NCBI GenBank assembly: GCA_947624665.1 | Contig: CANQLK010000059.1 | Span: 1-10,053, forward strand | Direction: 5' to 3' | Source: Candidatus Gastranaerophilales bacterium | GTDB lineage: Bacteria; Cyanobacteriota; Vampirovibrionia; Gastranaerophilales; Gastranaerophilaceae | DNA: 10,053 nucleotides | In this document: one piece after another, positions 5,793 through 10,053 of the stretch | Layout: each line of letters begins with the position of its first letter | How positions within the stretch are numbered: position 1 is the first letter of the stretch | Notes under the pieces: model-generated | Database searches by the model: none | Seen by the model: only the letters and a program-made list of their open reading frames with translations | Told to the model about the DNA's origin: nothing | Translations under genes and position numbers: made by a program

Positions 5793-8700
5793 ATGCTTCA
5801 AGAAGCTACTAAAATTTTAAATTCTGCTTTTCATAACAGTTTTATCAAAAAGTTATGCTTATATCTTCATGACTGCGTAAGAGAAGAAGTTCAAAGCTCT
5901 ACATTTAGAAATCTTAAGCAGGATAAAGATAATAAATGGATATTTCTTGAAACCGAAAATGAGAAAAACGAAGAAAATCAAACTTTATTAAGTGATGAAA
6001 AATTATTTACAAATTATCCTCAGCCTCTCAAATTGGACGGGGCGGATTCTTATTTGACCGAATTAATGCTTTTGAGCGAAAACAGTCAAAAAGATAAATA
6101 TTTAATATACGGTTATTTGTTTTTAGTCGGAAAAAATGCCAAGACAAAAAGGAAAAATGAATTTTTAACTCCGCTGTTATATTCCACATGCAAGCTCGAA
6201 CGTGTCGGAATGAATATAGAATGCTCGGTTCAGGAGGAAGGTTTATCTTTAAATACTGCTGCTCTGACAAGTTTAATGAATTTACAGGGCGAAGAAGATG
6301 AAATTGACAGTATGCTTGACGGTTTGTTGGATGTAGTTCCGAAATTACCGTTAAAAGAGGAAGATTTAAATATTTTTCTTACTACTTTAAAATCTTTAAT
6401 TCCCGACTTAGAATTTGAACTTAATGAAGAAGAAAACCTTGAAAATAATGTAAATGATGATGCTTCCGATTTCTATGAAGAGAAAAAGATAAATTTTGAA
6501 AATATGGAAGAAGCCATAGAAGAAGCGGATTCTGATAAACCTAAGCCAAAATTAAAAGCCGATAAAGTTGTTTTGGCAAATAAATGTGCGATAATTCTTA
6601 CAAAAAGACCTATTGTCACGGCAGGTGTTTTGTATGAGTTAATGCAAATAGCTGAAAAACCGTCAGGAATTATAAGAGAGACAGCCCTTAGCATTGTAAA
6701 TGAAGAATACATGCAAGGTAAGGGCAAAATGGCTTCTAAAATAATAAAAGAAAATAATAATAAAAATTTTTCCGCCATTACGCCATTATCGCTTAGTGAT
6801 TCACAAGAGGATGTTATAAAAAATCTGGAAGACAATACTATTTTATCGGTATACGGGCCTCCGGGGACGGGTAAATCGCAGACAATAGTTAACTTAATCT
6901 GCCATTTAATTTCAACGGGTAAAACGGTTCTTGTCGCTTCAAGAATGGATAAAGCTACGGATGTTGTCGCAAACAGGCTTAATGACTTTAATGCCCCTTA
7001 TCTTGCTTTAAGAGCAGGCAGAACAAATTATCAAAAACAGCTTTCATTTGACTTGCAAGACTTAATTTCCAATAAAGTTGATTTGGATACGGGCTTTGAA
7101 AACTCTATTCTTGTTGATGTTGAAGATATGCAGAAGTTAATCGCTTCAATAAAAGAAAAGGAACAAAATTGCGAAGAAATCATAAAGCTTGAAAATGAAT
7201 GGCATAGTGTAATTAAGGAACGTGATGAGAAAGAAAAACAAATAGGACAGCTCCAATTTTTAGCCAAAAAACTTACAATGCAGGAAATTGATGATATAGA
7301 CGGTGCTGTTAAAAATCTTGAAAAAAATACCGAAAAAAAAGGTATTTTTGCCGATTTTTCAATAAAGTATGCCAACCATCAGCTTAAAAAAATAATACAA
7401 AATAATAACTTTAAGCCTGATTTTGAAAATTTGGAACGTATAAAGCTTGAGCTTGAAATTGCAAGACTTTCTACAAAAGCAAGATATATTGAGACTCAAA
7501 TATTTAAAATAGGCAATATCCATAATATTTTAGAAGAAATTAAACTGCTGAAAAATAAACGTAAAAATTTGGCGGTTGAAATCTTAAAAGGCAAAAGAAG
7601 AACTTCATTAAAAGGCTTGTTAAGAGATCAGGTAAAACGCCAGCGTTTAATAGTCCATACAAAAGCCCTTGTAACAAGAAAAAAGAACCTGCAAAACAGG
7701 CTCTTGGAAGATGAGGACTTTAAGCCACTATTGGAAGCATTTCCATGTTGGTGTGTTACAAGTTATGCGGTATCGGATTCACTGCCTTTAAAATCGGGAA
7801 TGTTTGATGTGGCAATTATTGATGAAGCCTCTCAATGTGATATAGCAAGCTGTATCCCTATTTTATACAGATGTAAACAGGCTGTTATAGTAGGTGATGA
7901 TAAACAGCTTCCGCATTTGTCTTTTCTAGAAAAATCTAAAGAACAATCATTTTTGAGCCAGTATGAAATCCCCGATAAGTACCAATTAATGTGGAAATTC
8001 AGAACTAATTCTATGTTTGATTTGGCTAATTATTATTCTACAAAACCCGTATTGCTTGATGAACATTTCAGAAGTTATGCGCCGATTATAGATTTTAGCA
8101 ACAGGGAATTTTACGGAAACAGAATAAGAATTATGTCACAATGTAATGATAAGAACGTATTGGAGTTTGTGAGAGTAGAAGACGGCAAAGTAGATTCCGA
8201 AATGACACGTAATATGCCCGAAGTTGAGGCTATTATGCAGCGTTTACAGGAAATTTTAAATGAAGATGATAATATTAATGATGAAAATCATGAGCCTGTG
8301 ACAATCGGTATAATATCTCCGTTTAGAGGTCAGGTAGAACTTATAAAAAAGGCACTTTCTCAATTATATCCCGATTCCGTTTTAAGACGTCATAAAATAG
8401 AAGTCGGTACGGCTCATACCTTCCAAGGTGATGAAAGAGATATAATTATGTTGTCTTGGGCAGTTGCAAATAACAGCTTTAATCAAAGCTTAACCTTCCT
8501 GCAAATTCCTAATTTGTTTAATGTTGCAATAACCCGTGCTAAGAAAAAACAAATTATCTTCCTGTCTAAAGATCCTAAGTCACTTCCTGCAGGCTTGCTA
8601 AGAGATTATATAGAATATGTTCAAACCTATATTGCAAGAAACAACTTGGATGATAATTTGAATATAGATGAAAATGTTTATAAAAATTCATTTGAAAAAG

Positions 8701-8984
8701 AAATAGCTTTAAGATTAAGAGATGAAGGATTTGAAGTTGTGGCAGGCAAAACGGTTGCAGGTTTAAATTCTGATTTAACGGTTACTTCTCCTGCAAAGAA
8801 AACCATAATTATTGAATGCGACGGAGTTGAAGATAATGTTAAATCAAATAAATCTCCCATAACGAAGCAAACATTAATGGAAAGAACAGGAACTGTCGTA
8901 GAAAGGATTTCCTTCCGTGAATGGTACAACAGCCCCGAAGGCTGTATTGAAAGAATTAAAAATATTTTTAATGATTTAATATAA
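5793..8984 (+). CDS. SF1 (Upf1/COG1112-like) helicase fused to a C-terminal Vsr/PD-(D/E)XK-like nuclease
   Basis: This is a large cytoplasmic ATPase of 1063 residues. Residues 100-165 (YGYLFLVG, LTPLLYSTCKLERVG, a beta-rich block) resemble the N-terminal domain seen in DUF4011-type helicases. A strongly acidic linker spans about 207-250. Helicase motifs are complete: Walker A GPPGTGKS (355-362), Walker B IDEASQ (676-681), GDDKQLP (701-707), HFRS (758-761), GTAHTFQGDERD (872-883) and NVAITRAKK (910-918). A long charged coiled-coil-like insertion (about 445-630) separates motifs I and II, as in Upf1-like SF1 proteins. The C-terminus (967-1063) opens FEKEIALRLRDEGFEV and carries SDLTV (D994) and IIIECDG (E1008, D1010), ending RISFREWYNSP. 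That matches the Vsr-like nuclease domain often fused to such helicases. Nucleic-acid unwinding with cleavage is likely, and repair or phage defence are both possible. It is a single-gene unit with its own promoter and terminator. Confidence 0.88.
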   Translation: MLQEATKILNSAFHNSFIKKLCLYLHDCVREEVQSSTFRNLKQDKDNKWIFLETENEKNEENQTLLSDEKLFTNYPQPLKLDGADSYLTELMLLSENSQKDKYLIYGYLFLVGKNAKTKRKNEFLTPLLYSTCKLERVGMNIECSVQEEGLSLNTAALTSLMNLQGEEDEIDSMLDGLLDVVPKLPLKEEDLNIFLTTLKSLIPDLEFELNEEENLENNVNDDASDFYEEKKINFENMEEAIEEADSDKPKPKLKADKVVLANKCAIILTKRPIVTAGVLYELMQIAEKPSGIIRETALSIVNEEYMQGKGKMASKIIKENNNKNFSAITPLSLSDSQEDVIKNLEDNTILSVYGPPGTGKSQTIVNLICHLISTGKTVLVASRMDKATDVVANRLNDFNAPYLALRAGRTNYQKQLSFDLQDLISNKVDLDTGFENSILVDVEDMQKLIASIKEKEQNCEEIIKLENEWHSVIKERDEKEKQIGQLQFLAKKLTMQEIDDIDGAVKNLEKNTEKKGIFADFSIKYANHQLKKIIQNNNFKPDFENLERIKLELEIARLSTKARYIETQIFKIGNIHNILEEIKLLKNKRKNLAVEILKGKRRTSLKGLLRDQVKRQRLIVHTKALVTRKKNLQNRLLEDEDFKPLLEAFPCWCVTSYAVSDSLPLKSGMFDVAIIDEASQCDIASCIPILYRCKQAVIVGDDKQLPHLSFLEKSKEQSFLSQYEIPDKYQLMWKFRTNSMFDLANYYSTKPVLLDEHFRSYAPIIDFSNREFYGNRIRIMSQCNDKNVLEFVRVEDGKVDSEMTRNMPEVEAIMQRLQEILNEDDNINDENHEPVTIGIISPFRGQVELIKKALSQLYPDSVLRRHKIEVGTAHTFQGDERDIIMLSWAVANNSFNQSLTFLQIPNLFNVAITRAKKKQIIFLSKDPKSLPAGLLRDYIEYVQTYIARNNLDDNLNIDENVYKNSFEKEIALRLRDEGFEVVAGKTVAGLNSDLTVTSPAKKTIIIECDGVEDNVKSNKSPITKQTLMERTGTVVERISFREWYNSPEGCIERIKNIFNDLI

Positions 8985-9017
8985 TTTTTGATAAATATAT
9001 AAAATTATTTGATAAAG

Positions 9018-9062
9018 ATAGCTAAAGCAGATTAAAAAATAACGGCTTTAGCTATTTGTTTT
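9018..9062 (+). terminator. Intrinsic terminator of the helicase-nuclease gene
   Basis: A perfect 11-bp stem, ATAGCTAAAGC (9018-9028) with GCTTTAGCTAT (9045-9055), encloses a 16-base loop and is followed by TTTGTTTT. It lies 33 bases past the helicase stop and isolates that gene from the recombinase downstream. Confidence 0.85.
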
Positions 9063-9100
9063 AATAATAATATTTATATTCATAAAAATAATTCTCTTTG

Positions 9101-9138
9101 TTTTAATAGACAATTTTAAAATTAAATTTTTATTAAAA
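9101..9138. repeat. Nested palindromes upstream of the recombinase
   Basis: TTTTAATA (9101-9108) and TATTAAAA (9131-9138) are inverted copies, and between them lies the perfect 12-bp palindrome AATTTTAAAATT (9112-9123). The block sits just before the recombinase Shine-Dalgarno sequence and could be an operator, but extreme AT content makes chance symmetry likely. No convincing promoter was found in 9063-9140; TTGTTT (9098-9103) with TTAAAT (9122-9127) is the best pair, and it is poor. Confidence 0.3.
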
Positions 9139-9151
9139 TAAGGAGATTAAA

Positions 9152-9700
9152 ATGAAAAAACATATTGCTGAACCTATTAAAAATAAAAAGGATATTAAAG
9201 CAGTAGAAGGGTATTTGAAAGAACATAATAAAAGAGATTATGTAATTTGGGTATTAGGTTTAAACTCGGGGTTAAGGGTGTCGGACATTGTAGGACTAGA
9301 TGTTTCTGATGTAGTTGATAAAACACATATTACTATTATTGAAAAGAAAACTCAAAAAAGAAAATCGTTTTATATTAACGACAAACTTAAAAAAGTTTTA
9401 AAAGATTATACTAAAGGTAGGAATATAGATGAGCCGTTGTTTTTGGGGAAACAGGGTTATAGATTAAATCGCAGACAAGTACATAGATTTATTGTAAATG
9501 CTTGTTACGAATTAGGAATAAAAATTAAAGCTTCAACTCATACAATGAGAAAAAGTTTTGGCTATCATCATTACCAAAAATTTAAAGACCCGATTATTCT
9601 GCAAAAAACATTTAATCATTCTTCAATAGCAATAACATTAAGATACATTGGAGTAGAACAAGATGAAATTGATTATTGCTATAAAAATTTTGAATTATAA
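9152..9700 (+). CDS. Compact tyrosine recombinase (catalytic domain only, FimB/FimE size)
   Basis: This is a site-specific DNA recombinase of 182 residues. The catalytic set is complete: R42 in SGLRVSDIVGL, a lysine in the beta-hairpin (K65 or K66 in IEKKTQKRK), H130 and R133 in THTMRKSFGYHH, H156 in FNHSS and the nucleophile Y165 in TLRYIG, nine residues after H156. It lacks the N-terminal arm-binding and SAM-like core-binding domains of phage integrases. Only about 25 residues precede the catalytic fold, as in the 200-residue inversion recombinases FimB and FimE. The start is well supported by AAGGAG about 7 bases upstream. The stop is 8 bases before the left 16-bp repeat of the invertible segment, so this is the obvious candidate enzyme for that switch. 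A remnant or mobile-element integrase is the alternative, but no other mobile-element gene is seen. Confidence 0.9.
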   Translation: MKKHIAEPIKNKKDIKAVEGYLKEHNKRDYVIWVLGLNSGLRVSDIVGLDVSDVVDKTHITIIEKKTQKRKSFYINDKLKKVLKDYTKGRNIDEPLFLGKQGYRLNRRQVHRFIVNACYELGIKIKASTHTMRKSFGYHHYQKFKDPIILQKTFNHSSIAITLRYIGVEQDEIDYCYKNFEL

Positions 9701-9708
9701 ATTTGTCA

Positions 9709-9724
9709 CATAATAATACAAATT
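9709..9724 (+). repeat. Left inverted repeat (IRL) of a putative invertible promoter segment
   Basis: CATAATAATACAAATT is the exact reverse complement of the 16 bases at 9841-9856. IRL begins 8 bases after the recombinase stop. It also lies within a local dyad, with AATTTGT (9700-9706) and ACAAATT (9718-9724) around an 11-base centre. Confidence 0.85.
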
Positions 9725-9775
9725 GAGCAAGCATGAATATTGTCAACTGTTTAATTTAATTACAATAAAATAAGG

Positions 9776-9804
9776 TTGCCTCAAATAAAGCATTACCATA
9801 TAAT
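9776..9804 (+). promoter_or_regulatory. Promoter inside the invertible segment, facing the methyltransferase
   Basis: TTGCCT (9776-9781), a spacer of exactly 17 bp and a perfect TATAAT (9799-9804) are present. Transcription would start near 9811, giving a leader of about 100 bases that crosses the right repeat. No other plus-strand promoter of similar quality lies between 9841 and 9910, so the methyltransferase should depend on this one. Confidence 0.65.
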
Positions 9805-9831
9805 AAAATTAGCGATATTTATGTAAATAGA

Positions 9832-9889
9832 GTTTGTCATAATTTGTATTATTATGAGCTATCTTTAAGAAACCTGCATTATGACAAAC
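9832..9889. repeat. 12-bp inverted arm repeat around the right site
   Basis: GTTTGTCATAAT (9832-9843) and ATTATGACAAAC (9878-9889) are perfect inverted copies, 34 bases apart. A near copy, ATTATGTGACAAA, is read on the minus strand at 9714-9702 at the outer edge of IRL. They may be extra recombinase-binding half sites or an operator in the methyltransferase leader. Confidence 0.6.
9841..9856 (-). repeat. Right inverted repeat (IRR) of the putative invertible segment
   Basis: AATTTGTATTATTATG is the exact reverse complement of IRL. Around it a recombinase-type core site is visible: arms TCATAAT (9837-9843) and ATTATGA (9851-9857) flank a 7-base asymmetric spacer TTGTATT (9844-9850). Confidence 0.85.
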
Positions 9890-9904
9890 CCTAAATAAAG
9901 GGTT
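9887..9904 (+). promoter_or_regulatory. Hairpin covering the methyltransferase Shine-Dalgarno sequence
   Basis: AACCCT (9887-9892) pairs with AGGGTT (9899-9904) across a 6-base loop. The 3' arm contains most of the ribosome-binding site AAAGGG (9897-9902), which sits 8 bases before the GTG start. Folding would lower translation. Confidence 0.5.
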
Positions 9905-9910
9905 AAAAGA

Positions 9911-10053
9911 GTGGCAAATGAAAATTTAAAGAAGGCAAAACAAGCCAAAAATGATGAATTTTATACGCAATGGGCGGATATTGAAAAAGAAATAATGGCT
10001 TATATTGATTATAATCCTGAAGTTTTTAAAGATAAAACTATATTATTGCCCTG
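9911..10053 (+). CDS. EcoRI-family adenine-specific DNA methyltransferase (partial, N-terminal 47 codons)
   Basis: I read this frame directly; it runs off the right edge. It starts at GTG 9911 with AAAGGG 8 bases upstream, and an in-frame TAA at 9896-9898 excludes a longer form. The protein begins ANENLKKAKQAKNDEFYTQW after the initiator and continues DIEKEIMAYIDYN, then DKTILLP at the edge. The lysine-rich start with KNDEFYTQ and DIE-E is the characteristic opening of M.EcoRI-type N6-adenine methyltransferases, whose S-adenosylmethionine and catalytic motifs lie further in. The recognition sequence cannot be predicted from this part, and whether a restriction enzyme follows is not visible. 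Its only good promoter lies in the invertible segment, so expression is probably phase-variable. The GTG start and the hairpin over its ribosome-binding site both suggest low translation. Confidence 0.82.
   Translation, partial: MANENLKKAKQAKNDEFYTQWADIEKEIMAYIDYNPEVFKDKTILLP

Larger units (their letters stand above)
9709..9856. other. Putative invertible promoter segment (recombinase-controlled DNA switch)
   Basis: Two perfect 16-bp inverted repeats enclose 116 bp (9725-9840), placed between a FimB-sized tyrosine recombinase and an EcoRI-type methyltransferase gene. The segment contains no gene but holds a good promoter facing the methyltransferase. Inversion would turn that promoter back toward the 3' end of the recombinase gene. 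Compact recombinases with inverted-repeat promoter segments are established as phase switches (for example fimS in E. coli and invertible capsule promoters in Bacteroides). That this one inverts, and the link to methylation, are inferences from the layout. Confidence 0.65.

Noticed and set aside
9700..9724. Dyad AATTTGT/ACAAATT as an intrinsic terminator of the recombinase gene
   Set aside because: The stem is 7 bp of mostly A-T with an 11-base loop and no U-tract. Its overlap with the 16-bp inverted repeat explains the symmetry better.
9741..9746. Perfect TTGACA on the minus strand inside the invertible segment as a second promoter
   Set aside because: The nearest acceptable -10 (TATTAT within the left repeat) is 22 bp away, and nothing usable lies at 16-18 bp.
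9740..9766. Second plus-strand promoter TTGTCA with TACAAT
   Set aside because: The spacing is only 15 bp. The downstream TTGCCT-17-TATAAT pair is better placed, so I did not list this one.
1..10053. CRISPR array, tRNA or rRNA genes, insertion sequences
   Set aside because: No regularly spaced direct repeats, no cloverleaf-like or rRNA-like sequence and no transposase frame were seen.

Overview
The window comes from an AT-rich bacterial chromosome (roughly one third G+C by eye). A four-gene ferredoxin-linked 2-oxoacid oxidoreductase operon indicates an anaerobic, fermentative lifestyle. Low-GC gut anaerobes such as Firmicutes or Gastranaerophilales would fit, but no marker gene fixes the lineage.

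Left part, minus strand (1-2845): the first 142 codons of a sugar-type ABC permease (1-426, cut by the window edge) lie 3 bases behind a GTG-started DEDDh exonuclease with an unassigned C-terminal half (430-1362). Upstream of these is a GT-C membrane glycosyltransferase-like gene split into two abutting reading frames (2210-2845 and 1497-2213). The break looks like a one-base frameshift next to a CCCTTTT heptamer. A short divergent intergenic region (2846-3112) has back-to-back promoters that share one TTGTCAA.

Centre, plus strand (3113-5688): a compact operon for a VorB-type 2-oxoacid:ferredoxin oxidoreductase encodes a two-cluster ferredoxin subunit, an alpha subunit, a thiamine-diphosphate subunit and a gamma subunit. 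All three junctions overlap, so the subunits are probably made together by coupled translation. A well-formed promoter (5736-5764) then drives a 1063-residue SF1 helicase with a C-terminal Vsr/PD-(D/E)XK-like nuclease domain (5793-8984). A strong intrinsic terminator follows (9018-9062).

Right part (9152-10053) is the most interesting region. A 182-residue, catalytic-domain-only tyrosine recombinase (FimB/FimE size) ends 8 bases before a perfect 16-bp inverted repeat. The other copy of the repeat lies 116 bp further on. The enclosed segment carries a promoter (TTGCCT, 17 bp, TATAAT) aimed at the next gene, a GTG-started EcoRI-family adenine methyltransferase that runs off the window. This has the layout of a recombinase-controlled invertible promoter, read here in the ON orientation, that would switch a DNA methyltransferase on and off. 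Extra copies of the recombinase-site arm and a hairpin over the methyltransferase Shine-Dalgarno sequence suggest further control. The helicase-nuclease, recombinase and methyltransferase together resemble an accessory or defence neighbourhood. A functional link between the helicase and the switch is inference only.
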